DNA from: an uncultured beta proteobacterium
Lineage (GTDB): Bacteria > Pseudomonadota > Gammaproteobacteria > Burkholderiales > Burkholderiaceae_C
Assembly: GCA_903828235.1 (NCBI GenBank)
Contig: CAIKLM010000058.1
Span: forward strand, 1-56,076
Direction of reading: 5' to 3'
Length of the DNA: 56,076 nucleotides
How positions within the stretch are numbered: position 1 is the stretch's first letter; every line of letters starts with the position of its first letter. Shown piece by piece: positions 17,223-26,839 of the stretch. The position numbers and the translations under genes are program-made. Below the pieces are notes generated by a model. It made no database searches. It saw only the letters and a list, made by a program, of their open reading frames with translations, and was not told the origin of the DNA.

Positions 17223-17732
17223 TCAGCTGCCCAGCGTGCGCGCCAGCGCGAACACCGAGTTCGGCGCCGTCGAGCGCACCGGCTTGACCACCGGCTGCGG
17301 CGCGATCGCGCGGCGGGCCGGGCGCGGCTCGATGCTGACGCCAGCGTCCTTCTGCTCCTGCACCAGGCTGGCCAGCGAGATCGTCGCCATGTGCTCCAGC
17401 ATGGCGGCGTTCAGGCGCTGCCACAGGGCCCGGCTCATGCCAAGACTGCGCTCTTCGTCGCCCTGACCCTCCAGCGGCTCGTCGACCGCGCTCACGATGT
17501 CGGCCACCGTGATGCGCTCGGCCGGACGACCCAGCGTGTAACCACCGCCGGGGCCGCGGGTGCTCTCGACCAGGCCCTCCTTGCGCAGGCGGCTGAACAG
17601 TTGCTCCAGGTACGACAGCGAAATCTGCTGACGCTGGCTGATGGTGGCCAGGGCCACGGGGCCGGCCGGCTCGCGCAGGGCGAGGTCGATCAGCGCGTTG
17701 ACGGCAAAACGGCCTTTGGTGCTCATGCGCAT
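17223..17732 (-). CDS. Rrf2 family regulator, IscR-like but lacking the Fe-S cysteines
   Basis: 169 residues. Residues 1-80 match the IscR/Rrf2 winged helix closely (MRMSTKGRFAVNALIDLAL, ISLSYLEQLFSRLRKEGLV, RGPGGGYTLG). Where IscR has its three Cys ligands between AVDE and HALW, this protein reads DEPLEGQGDEERSLGMSRALW, with no cysteine anywhere. The start at 17732 has AAGGAG 6 bases upstream. It probably binds DNA without a [2Fe-2S] cluster, or senses something else. No isc genes are adjacent. Confidence 0.9.
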   Translation of the reverse strand: MRMSTKGRFAVNALIDLALREPAGPVALATISQRQQISLSYLEQLFSRLRKEGLVESTRGPGGGYTLGRPAERITVADIVSAVDEPLEGQGDEERSLGMSRALWQRLNAAMLEHMATISLASLVQEQKDAGVSIEPRPARRAIAPQPVVKPVRSTAPNSVFALARTLGS

Positions 17733-17794
17733 GGTGTGCTCCTTTTGAAGCGCAGAGGGCTGTCGCAAGCCCGATCGATACGACGACACTGATC

Positions 17795-17823
17795 AATGTA
17801 GGGTTGAGATTGCTTCGCGTAAA
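17795..17823 (-). promoter_or_regulatory. Candidate promoter of the Rrf2-family gene
   Basis: On the minus strand TTTACG (17818-17823) and TACATT (17795-17800) are separated by 17 bases, an acceptable sigma-70-type pair, about 63 bases upstream of the Rrf2 start. It overlaps the divergent nhaR promoter, so the two genes may be mutually controlled. Confidence 0.35.
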
Positions 17824-17832
17824 TTCGATAAT
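17804..17832 (+). promoter_or_regulatory. Sigma-70-type promoter for the NhaR-like gene
   Basis: TTGAGA (17804-17809), a 17-base spacer and GATAAT (17827-17832) lie in the most AT-rich stretch of the window and are correctly placed about 59 bases upstream of the start codon at 17891. Matches to TTGACA/TATAAT are 4 of 6 and 5 of 6. Confidence 0.65.
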
Positions 17833-17890
17833 CAAACAAAATTAGTTCGTAAAAAACGCATCGATTCACGGAACCAACCACGGCGCCCCG

Positions 17891-18814
17891 ATGAACTTCA
17901 AGCACCTGCACTACTTCTGGGTGGCCGCCAAGGCCGGTGGCGTGGTCAAGGCCGGCGAACAGCTGCACACCACGCCGCAGACGCTGTCGGCGCAGATCAA
18001 GCTGCTCGAAGACCGCCTGGGCCGCCGCCTCTTCCGCAAGAACGGCCGCCAGCTCGAGCTCACCGAGGACGGCCGCGTGGCGCTGCGCTTCGCCGACGAG
18101 ATCTTCGCGCTCGGCGGCGAGCTCGAGACCGCCCTGCGCGAGAAGCGCGGCACCCGCGAGCAGGTGCTGGAGCTGCGCGTGGGCATCGAGGACGTGGTCG
18201 CCAAGTCGGTGGCCTACAAGCTGCTGGAGCCGGCGCTGGGCCTGGCCGAGCCGGTGAAGCTGATCTGCGTCGAGGGCGGCTTCAACGAGCTGATGGCGCA
18301 GCTGGCGCTGCACCGCATCGACCTTGTCATCGCCGACGAGCCGCTGACGCGCAAGCTCAGCGTCAAGGCCTTCAACCACAAGCTGGGCAGCTCGCCGGTG
18401 AGCTTCTTCGCCGCGCCCGAGCTGGCGGCGCGGCTGCGGGGGCCTTTCCCGCAGTGCCTGGACGGCGCGCCCATGCTGGTGCCCGGCGGCAGCTCGTCGG
18501 TGCGGCCGCAGTACGACGCCTGGCTGGAGCGCCAGGGGCTGCACCCGCGCGTGGTGGGCGAGTTCGGCGACGGCGCCCTGATGAAGGCCTTCGGCCGCCA
18601 GGGCCGCGGGGTGTTCCTGTCGCCCTCGGTGGTGGAGGACGAGATCGTGCGCCAGTACGGCGTGCAGGTGATCGGCCACTGCGAGGAGATCAGCGACGAC
18701 TTCTACGCCATCACCGCCGAGCGCCGCATCACGCACCCGGGCGTGGCGGCCATCACGCAGGCCGCGCGGTCCGAGCTGTTCGGCGGGGCCCGCATCGCGG
18801 CGGCCTCGGCCTGA
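17891..18814 (+). CDS. nhaR: LysR family regulator, NhaR type
   Basis: 307 residues. MNFKHLHYFWVAAKAGGVVK followed by HTTPQTLSAQIKLLEDRLG is the characteristic NhaR helix-turn-helix, which differs from most LysR proteins. The effector domain follows (for example VSFFAAPELAARLRGPFPQC, ISDDFYAITAERRITHP). In Escherichia coli NhaR senses Na+ and activates nhaA; no antiporter gene is nearby here, so its targets are elsewhere or different. It is divergent from the Rrf2 gene across a 158-base AT-rich gap. Confidence 0.93.
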   Translation: MNFKHLHYFWVAAKAGGVVKAGEQLHTTPQTLSAQIKLLEDRLGRRLFRKNGRQLELTEDGRVALRFADEIFALGGELETALREKRGTREQVLELRVGIEDVVAKSVAYKLLEPALGLAEPVKLICVEGGFNELMAQLALHRIDLVIADEPLTRKLSVKAFNHKLGSSPVSFFAAPELAARLRGPFPQCLDGAPMLVPGGSSSVRPQYDAWLERQGLHPRVVGEFGDGALMKAFGRQGRGVFLSPSVVEDEIVRQYGVQVIGHCEEISDDFYAITAERRITHPGVAAITQAARSELFGGARIAAASA

Positions 18815-18844
18815 CCGCGCGACAGGGCGGGGGCGGCGGCTTCC

Positions 18845-19873
18845 TCAGTCGGCCTGAGCCAGCGCCGCACCGGCGCCGGTGAGCGCGACCAGGGTGTCCG
18901 TGATCAGGAAGGTCGGGATGGCCTGCAGGTAGGGCCGGAAGCGGCCCTTGGCCTCGAAGCGTTCGCGGAAGCGCGACACGAAGAAGCGCTCGCCCAGGCG
19001 CGGCACGATGCCGCCACCCACGTACAGGCCACCGCGCGCGCCGACCGTCAGCGCCACGTTGCCGGCGAAGCCGCCGAGCATCGCGCAGAACAGGTCCAGC
19101 GTGAGGCTGCAGCGCGCGTCGGTGCCGGCCAGCCCGCGCTCGACGATGCGCTCGGCATCGACGGCATCGACGGCCACGCCCTCGACCGCCGCCACCGCGC
19201 GGTGCAGCACCGGCAAGCCGATGCCCGACAGCAGCCGCTCGGCGGAGACGTGCTCGAACTCTCGCCGCGCCGCAGCCAGCACCGCGCTCTCGAACTCGTC
19301 GGCCGGCGCCAGCGTGGCGTGCCCGCCTTCGCCGGGCAAGGCCACCCAGCGGCCGCCGTGCGGCACGATGCCCGCCACGCCCAGGCCCGTGCCCGGGCCC
19401 ACGACGGCCAGGGCGCCGCCCGGGGCCGGCGTGCCCGTCCGGCCGACCGGCCGCAGCTGCGTCGGCTTCAGGCACGGCAGCGCCAGCGCCAGAGCCTCGA
19501 AATCGTTGAGCACCTCCAGGCGGTCGAGCCCGAGGGCGGCACGCGCGCCGTCTTGCGAGAAGCTCCAGCCGCTGTTCGTCAGGGTGACGCGGTCGTCGCC
19601 GACCGCCGTGGCCACGGCCCAGGCCGCGGCGCGCGGCGGCTCGAAGCCGCTGCCCAACTGCTCGCGCAGGCCGGCTAGGTAAGCGGCGGCCGCCTCGGCC
19701 GGCCCGGCATGGGCCGCGCACGCCAGCGTGCGAACGTGCGCCACGCCAGTGCCCGGCCCGGCCATCCAGCCGAAGCGCGCGTTCGTGCCCCCGATGTCGG
19801 CCACCAGCCAGGGGGCGGGTGCCGACATCAGGTGCCGGGCCGCGGTGCCCACGAGGGGGCTGACATCGTTCAT
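18845..19873 (-). CDS. glk: Glucokinase
   Basis: 342-residue bacterial glucokinase (Glk family, not ROK), which phosphorylates glucose with ATP. Key segments: LVADIGGTNARFGW for phosphate binding, LEVLNDFEALALALP, VVGPGTGLGVAG and EGGHATLAP, and GGLYVGGGIVPRLGE near the C-terminus. The start at 19873 (MNDVSPLVG) is the first Met in a plausible place; MSAPAPW at 19828 is an alternative. Neither has a strong Shine-Dalgarno. It is divergent from a second glucokinase that is fused to a regulator. Confidence 0.95.
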   Translation of the reverse strand: MNDVSPLVGTAARHLMSAPAPWLVADIGGTNARFGWMAGPGTGVAHVRTLACAAHAGPAEAAAAYLAGLREQLGSGFEPPRAAAWAVATAVGDDRVTLTNSGWSFSQDGARAALGLDRLEVLNDFEALALALPCLKPTQLRPVGRTGTPAPGGALAVVGPGTGLGVAGIVPHGGRWVALPGEGGHATLAPADEFESAVLAAARREFEHVSAERLLSGIGLPVLHRAVAAVEGVAVDAVDAERIVERGLAGTDARCSLTLDLFCAMLGGFAGNVALTVGARGGLYVGGGIVPRLGERFFVSRFRERFEAKGRFRPYLQAIPTFLITDTLVALTGAGAALAQAD

Positions 19874-19895
19874 GAGCAGGACATGGGCTGGAATG

Positions 19896-19934
19896 TTGCA
19901 GGCAAACGGTAGCAAAACTACAAAGCTCGGACAA
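19896..19934. promoter_or_regulatory. Overlapping divergent promoters of glk and glk-hexR
   Basis: Minus strand: TTGTCC (19929-19934), 17 bases, TACCGT (19906-19911), reading toward glk 33 bases away. Plus strand: TTGCAG (19896-19901), 17 bases, TACAAA (19919-19924), reading toward the fused gene. Both are moderate matches with ideal spacing, and both contain the palindrome at 19908-19922, so one bound repressor could control both directions. Confidence 0.45.
19908..19922. promoter_or_regulatory. HexR-type operator, site 1
   Basis: GGTAGCAAAACTACA is an imperfect 15-base palindrome of the form TGTAGY-NNN-RCTACA. It lies inside both predicted promoters of the divergent glucokinase pair. HexR proteins of gamma-proteobacteria bind TGTARTNNNAYTACA-like palindromes, and a HexR-type domain is encoded next door. 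Binding here is inferred. Confidence 0.6.
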
Positions 19935-19995
19935 GGCAGGAAGTGCCGACAGCCCCTCTTCGCTCTGCAAGGCGGCTCGAGACGCGGGTTCACCC

Positions 19996-20010
19996 TGTAG
20001 TGAAGCTACA
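19996..20010. promoter_or_regulatory. HexR-type operator, site 2
   Basis: TGTAGTGAAGCTACA is a near-perfect 15-base palindrome (arms TGTAG/CTACA plus compatible inner bases), 88 bases centre to centre from site 1 and 93 bases upstream of the glk-hexR start. Two sites in one divergent region would allow looping or graded repression. Confidence 0.65.
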
Positions 20011-20103
20011 GGCAAGCGGGCCAGACTGACCAGCCCGGGGGCACCAGGGGGCAGATCGGCTCACGCACAATCCGGGCCTGCCCCGACCCGACGGCACCGC
20101 AGC

Positions 20104-22008
20104 ATGACCGCCATCTTCGACAGCCCGCGCCTCATCGCCGACATCGGCGGCACCTACGCCCGCTTCACGCTCGAGGCCGCCGCGGGCCAGTTCGAGCATA
20201 CGGCCTCGCTGCGCTGCGCGGAACACCCCGACTTCCACGCCGCCGTCATCGCCTACCTGCAGGGCCTGCCGGCCGGGCTGGCCGGGCGTATCGAGCACGC
20301 CGCCATCGCCATCGCCAACCCGGTGGAGGGCGACGAGGTGCGGATGACCAACTACCACTGGCGCTTCTCCATCGAGCAGATGCGGCAGCGGCTGGGGCTG
20401 CAGACGCTGGTGGTGGTGAACGACTTCACCGCGCTGGCCATGTCGCTGCCGCGGCTGGCGCCGCAGCAGCGCCGGCAGGTCGGCGGCGGGCTGGCGCGCG
20501 AGCGCAGCGTGGTGGGCGTGCTCGGCGCCGGCACGGGGCTGGGCGTCAGCGGCCTCATCCCGGCGGGCGACGGCTGGGTGGCGCTGGGCACCGAGGGCGG
20601 CCACACGAGCTTCTCGCCGCGCGACGAGCGCGAGATCGCCATCCTGCGCTACGGCCTGACGCAGTACTCGCACCTGTCGCACGAGCGGCTGCTGTCGGGG
20701 CCGGGGCTGGAGCTGATCCACCGCGCGCTACGCGACCACGCCGGGCTGGCGCCCGAGCCGCTGGCGGCGCCGGAGATCACGCGGCGCGCGCTCGAGGGCC
20801 GCGACGCCCTGTGCGCCGAGACGCTGGAGGCCTTCTGCTCGGTGATGGGCAACGTCGCCGGCAACCTGGCCGTGACGCTGGGCGCCCTGGGCGGCATCTA
20901 CATCGGCGGCGGCATCGTGCCCCGGCTGGGCAGCTACTTCGACCGCAGCCCCTTCCGCGCGCGCTTCGAGGACAAGGGCCGCTTCTCCGACTACGTCAAG
21001 GGCATCCCCACCTACGTGGTGACGGCCGAGCACGCCACGTTCGTGGGCGCCTCGGCCATCCTGGCGGCGCAGTTGCGCAGCCTGCAGGCCGAGCACGGCT
21101 CGCCCATCCTGGGCCAGATCCAGCGCGCCCGCGACAGCCTGTCGCCGGCCGAGCGGCGCGTGGCCGATCACGTGCTGGCACACCCGCGCGCCGCGCTGGG
21201 CGACCCCATCGCCGAGATCGCGCGCGCGGCGCAGGTCAGCCAGCCCACGGTGATCCGCTTCTGCCGCAGCCTGGGCTGCGAGGGCCTGTCGGACTTCAAG
21301 CTGCGCCTGGCCTCGGGGCTGAGCGCGACGGTGCCGATCACGCACACGCAGGTCACGGGCGAGGACAGCATGCTCGAGCTGGGCGTGAAGGTCCTGGGCA
21401 ACACCGCCAGCGCCATCCTGGCGCTGCGCGAGCAGCTCAACCGCGAGACGCTGGCCAACGCCATCGCGCTGCTGGCCGGCGCCGGGCGCATCGAGTTCTT
21501 CGCCGTCGGCCACTACGGGGTGGTGGCGCACGACGCGCAGTTCAAGTTCCTGCGCTTCGGGCTGCCCTGCGGCAGCCACACCGACGTGCGCCTGCAGCCC
21601 CTGGCCGCCAGCGTGCTGAAGCCGCAGGACGTGGTGGTGGTCATCAGCAGCAGCGGCCGCGTCGACGACCTGCTGACCGTGGTCGATGCCGCGCGCGAAC
21701 GCGGCGCGCCCGTGCTGGCCATCACCGCCAGCCAGAGCCCGCTGGCGCGCAAGGCCGACGTGGCGCTGATCGTCGACCACGTCGAGGACGTGGCCACGCA
21801 CGTGCCGATGGTCAGCCGCATCCTGCACCTGCTGGTGATCGACATCCTGGCCGTGGGCGTGGCCATGCGCCTGGGCGGCGAGGCGCCCCTGGCGCAGGCC
21901 GCCGCGGCCGGCCTGGACGAGGCCACCGCGCCGCCGGGGGCGCGCCCCGTGGCGCCCGGCGTGAGCGCGGCGCGGCCGCTGGCGGGACTCACGTCACACA
22001 GTCGCTGA
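20104..22008 (+). CDS. Bifunctional glucokinase / RpiR-HexR family regulator
   Basis: 634-residue fusion. Residues 1-~330 are a complete glucokinase (IADIGGTYARF, VVNDFTALAMSLP, LGAGTGLGVSGLIP, EGGHTSFSPRDERE, GGIYIGGGIVPRLG). Residues ~340-420 are an RpiR helix-turn-helix (SPAERRVADHVLAHPRAALG, VSQPTVIRFCRSLGCEG). Residues ~460-600 are a SIS sugar-phosphate domain (EFFAVGHYGVVAHDAQFKF, VVVISSSGRVDDLLTVVDAA). HexR proteins sense Entner-Doudoroff intermediates such as KDPG. Glk-HexR fusions are known in Burkholderiales. The N- and C-terminal activities sit in one chain, so glucose phosphorylation and sensing are coupled. Confidence 0.95.
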   Translation: MTAIFDSPRLIADIGGTYARFTLEAAAGQFEHTASLRCAEHPDFHAAVIAYLQGLPAGLAGRIEHAAIAIANPVEGDEVRMTNYHWRFSIEQMRQRLGLQTLVVVNDFTALAMSLPRLAPQQRRQVGGGLARERSVVGVLGAGTGLGVSGLIPAGDGWVALGTEGGHTSFSPRDEREIAILRYGLTQYSHLSHERLLSGPGLELIHRALRDHAGLAPEPLAAPEITRRALEGRDALCAETLEAFCSVMGNVAGNLAVTLGALGGIYIGGGIVPRLGSYFDRSPFRARFEDKGRFSDYVKGIPTYVVTAEHATFVGASAILAAQLRSLQAEHGSPILGQIQRARDSLSPAERRVADHVLAHPRAALGDPIAEIARAAQVSQPTVIRFCRSLGCEGLSDFKLRLASGLSATVPITHTQVTGEDSMLELGVKVLGNTASAILALREQLNRETLANAIALLAGAGRIEFFAVGHYGVVAHDAQFKFLRFGLPCGSHTDVRLQPLAASVLKPQDVVVVISSSGRVDDLLTVVDAARERGAPVLAITASQSPLARKADVALIVDHVEDVATHVPMVSRILHLLVIDILAVGVAMRLGGEAPLAQAAAAGLDEATAPPGARPVAPGVSAARPLAGLTSHSR

Positions 22009-22030
22009 GCGCGCCGCGGTGCCGCGCTCC

Positions 22031-22036
22031 TAGAAT
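22031..22036 (+). promoter_or_regulatory. -10-like element ahead of the SAH riboswitch
   Basis: TAGAAT ends 7 bases before the first paired base of the riboswitch, so transcription would begin almost exactly at the aptamer. No good -35 is visible in the GC-rich sequence upstream. Confidence 0.4.
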
Positions 22037-22043
22037 CCGACGG

Positions 22044-22136
22044 TGCTTCGAGGAGCGCTGCGACGGGCCCCGCCCGCCAGGCTCGAAGCAACGGTGCCGC
22101 CCGCCCGGGCCGCCGTGCCCCCGCAACGGCGCTCGA
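22044..22136 (+). ncRNA. SAH riboswitch upstream of metH
   Basis: The sequence matches the S-adenosylhomocysteine riboswitch. P1 pairs TGCTTCGAG (22044-22052) with CTCGAAGCA (22082-22090). The conserved cores CGAGGAGCGCTGCGAC (22049-22064) and GCCAGGCTCG (22076-22085) are present. GCAACGGCGCTC (22123-22134) supplies the pseudoknot strand, GAGCGC (22053-22058) pairing with GCGCTC (22129-22134). A GC hairpin lies between. GGAG at 22146-22149 is the metH ribosome binding site, 12 bases beyond. Known SAH riboswitches turn on methyl-cycle genes when SAH is high. Confidence 0.92.
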
Positions 22137-22158
22137 CCCCTACCCGGAGTCGAGCCCC

Positions 22159-24906
<2,748 letters not shown>

Positions 24907-24994
24907 GCCTGTAAAGGCCCGTGAGAAAGTGGGGCGCAGCGCGCTCCGCGGGCAACCAGCGGTAAGCGCTGCATCTTCACCGGGAACGGGGGGG

Positions 24995-25021
24995 TCAAGT
25001 TCTCCGGCGCGCTGCCGAAAA
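24995..25021 (+). promoter_or_regulatory. Sigma-28 (FliA)-like promoter before the DUF1800 gene
   Basis: TCAAGTTC (24995-25002), an 11-base spacer and GCCGAAAA (25014-25021) match the flagellar sigma-28 form TAAAGTTT-N11-GCCGATAA at 6 of 8 and 7 of 8 positions with exact spacing. It would start transcription about 60 bases upstream of the GTG at 25091. The rest of the 184-base gap after metH shows no other clear element. Confidence 0.5.
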
Positions 25022-25090
25022 TTTCTGGAAGCCCTGGCCGCGCTCCCATTCCGGTTCGCCCGGCGTCCGGGCCTCCCGGAGAACCCGAAC

Positions 25091-26839
25091 GTGCCCTTCA
25101 GCCTGCTCGACGTGCCGCGCCGGTACGCCCTGGCCCTGATCGCCGCGTTGTCGCTGGCCGCCTGCGGCGGCGGTGGCGGCGACGGCAGTCCCCCGCCCCC
25201 ACCACCGCCCGTGCCAGAGGCCAAGCCCACGCGGGCCGAAGCGGGGCGCTTCCTCGCGCAGGCCAGCATGGGCCCGACGTCGGCCGAGATCGACCGCGTC
25301 GTCGCCCTGGGCTACGGCGGCTGGATCGACGCGCAGCTGGCGCTGCCGGCCACCTCGCACCTCGCCCACTGGGACACGCGCCACGCCGCCCTCCCCCCAA
25401 TCGATCCGGGCAGCCACGCCCGGCAAGAACTGCTCTTCGAGAGCTTCTGGAAGCAGGCCGTCACCGGCGAGGACCAGCTGCGCCAGCGCGTGGTCTGGGC
25501 GCTGTCGCAGATCTTCGTGATCTCGATGACCGACGACACCGTCGGCGGCAACTCGCGCGCCCTGGCCGCGTGGCTGGACATGCTCGGCGACAAGGGCCTG
25601 GGCACCTACCGCGAACTGCTGGGCAGCGTGTCGCGCCATCCGATGATGGGCACCTACCTCTCGCACCTGCGCAACCAGAAGGCCGATGCCCGCACCGGCC
25701 GCGTGCCCGACGAGAACTACGCGCGCGAGGTGATGCAGCTGTTCTCGATCGGCCTGGTGGAGCTCAACGAGGACGGCTCGGCCCGCCTGAGCAACGGCAA
25801 CCCCATCGACACCTACGACAGCGCCGACATCAGCGGCATGGCACGGGTCTTCACCGGCTGGAGCTGGGCCTGCCCCGACTGGCCCGACAACAACTGCTTC
25901 AGCCAGGGCAGCGTGGGCGGCGTCTCCGACCCCGACCGCACGTTCAAGCCCATGCAGGGCTACCCGCAGTACCACAGCACCGAGGAAAAGCGCTTCCTGG
26001 GCGCGACCATCACGGCGCAGACCGTCAGCAACCCCGAGGCGAGCCTGGCCGTCGCGCTGGACACGCTGGCCAACCACCCCAACGTGGGCCCGTTCATCGG
26101 CCGCCAGCTGATCCAGCGCCTGGTGACGAGCAACCCCAGCCCGGCCTACGTGCGCGACATCTCGCGCGTGTGGGCTGACAACGGGCGCGGCATCCGCGGC
26201 GACCTCAAGGCCGTGGTGCGGGCCATCCTGCTGCACCCCGAGGCGCGCGCGCCGGCCACCGACACCAGCGGCAAGCTGCGCGAGCCGGTGCTGCGGCTGG
26301 CCGCGCTGCTGCGGGCCTTCGACTACCGCAGCGACACTGGCTGGTGGCGCGTGGGCAACACCGACAACCCGGGCACCGCACTGGGCCAGAGTCCGATGCG
26401 CTCGCCCTCGGTGTTCAACTTCTACCGCCCGGGCTATGTGGCGCCGGGCACCGCCAGCGCCGCGCGCGGCCTGGCGGCCCCGGAGCTGCAGCTCGCGCAC
26501 GAGACCAGCGCCGCCGGCCTGGTGAACTACCTGCGCGACGCCGTGGCCCAGGGCGTGGGGGTCAGCAACACGCTGGGCAGCGTCACGCGGCGCGACATCC
26601 AGGCCGACTTCAGCGCCGAGCTGGCGCTGGCGACCGACCCCGCCGCGCTGGTCGACCACGTCTTCACGCGGCTGCTGCCGCACACCACGGTGTCGGCCGA
26701 ACTGCGCAGCGACATCGTCGCCGCCGTCGGATCGATCGCGCTGCCCACCAGCGGCAGCACCGCCACGGCCCTGCGCAACCGCGTCAACACGGCCCTCCTG
26801 CTGACGCTGGTCAGCGCCGAATTCCAGGTGCAGCGATGA
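25091..26839 (+). CDS. DUF1800 family lipoprotein
   Basis: 582 residues. The N-terminus carries a lipoprotein signal (RYALALIAALSLAACGG), followed by Gly-rich and Pro-rich spacers (SPPPPPPPVPEAKP), then the DUF1800 domain (AGRFLAQASMGPTSAEIDRV, DENYAREVMQLFSIGLVELN, VFTGWSW). I chose the GTG at 25091 because GGAGAA sits 7-9 bases upstream and it places the signal peptide at the N-terminus; the frame is open back to 24929. It overlaps the DUF1501 gene by 4 bases (ATGA). DUF1800/DUF1501 pairs are widespread; their function is poorly known. Confidence 0.9.
   Translation: MPFSLLDVPRRYALALIAALSLAACGGGGGDGSPPPPPPPVPEAKPTRAEAGRFLAQASMGPTSAEIDRVVALGYGGWIDAQLALPATSHLAHWDTRHAALPPIDPGSHARQELLFESFWKQAVTGEDQLRQRVVWALSQIFVISMTDDTVGGNSRALAAWLDMLGDKGLGTYRELLGSVSRHPMMGTYLSHLRNQKADARTGRVPDENYAREVMQLFSIGLVELNEDGSARLSNGNPIDTYDSADISGMARVFTGWSWACPDWPDNNCFSQGSVGGVSDPDRTFKPMQGYPQYHSTEEKRFLGATITAQTVSNPEASLAVALDTLANHPNVGPFIGRQLIQRLVTSNPSPAYVRDISRVWADNGRGIRGDLKAVVRAILLHPEARAPATDTSGKLREPVLRLAALLRAFDYRSDTGWWRVGNTDNPGTALGQSPMRSPSVFNFYRPGYVAPGTASAARGLAAPELQLAHETSAAGLVNYLRDAVAQGVGVSNTLGSVTRRDIQADFSAELALATDPAALVDHVFTRLLPHTTVSAELRSDIVAAVGSIALPTSGSTATALRNRVNTALLLTLVSAEFQVQR

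Noticed and set aside
17795..17850. AT-rich stretch between Rrf2 and nhaR considered as an integration scar or foreign DNA
   Set aside because: It is short and is explained by overlapping divergent promoters; flanking genes have normal composition.
24929..25090. Longer N-terminus for the DUF1800 lipoprotein
   Set aside because: It would bury the lipoprotein signal and run across the sigma-28-like promoter; the GTG at 25091 has a proper ribosome binding site.
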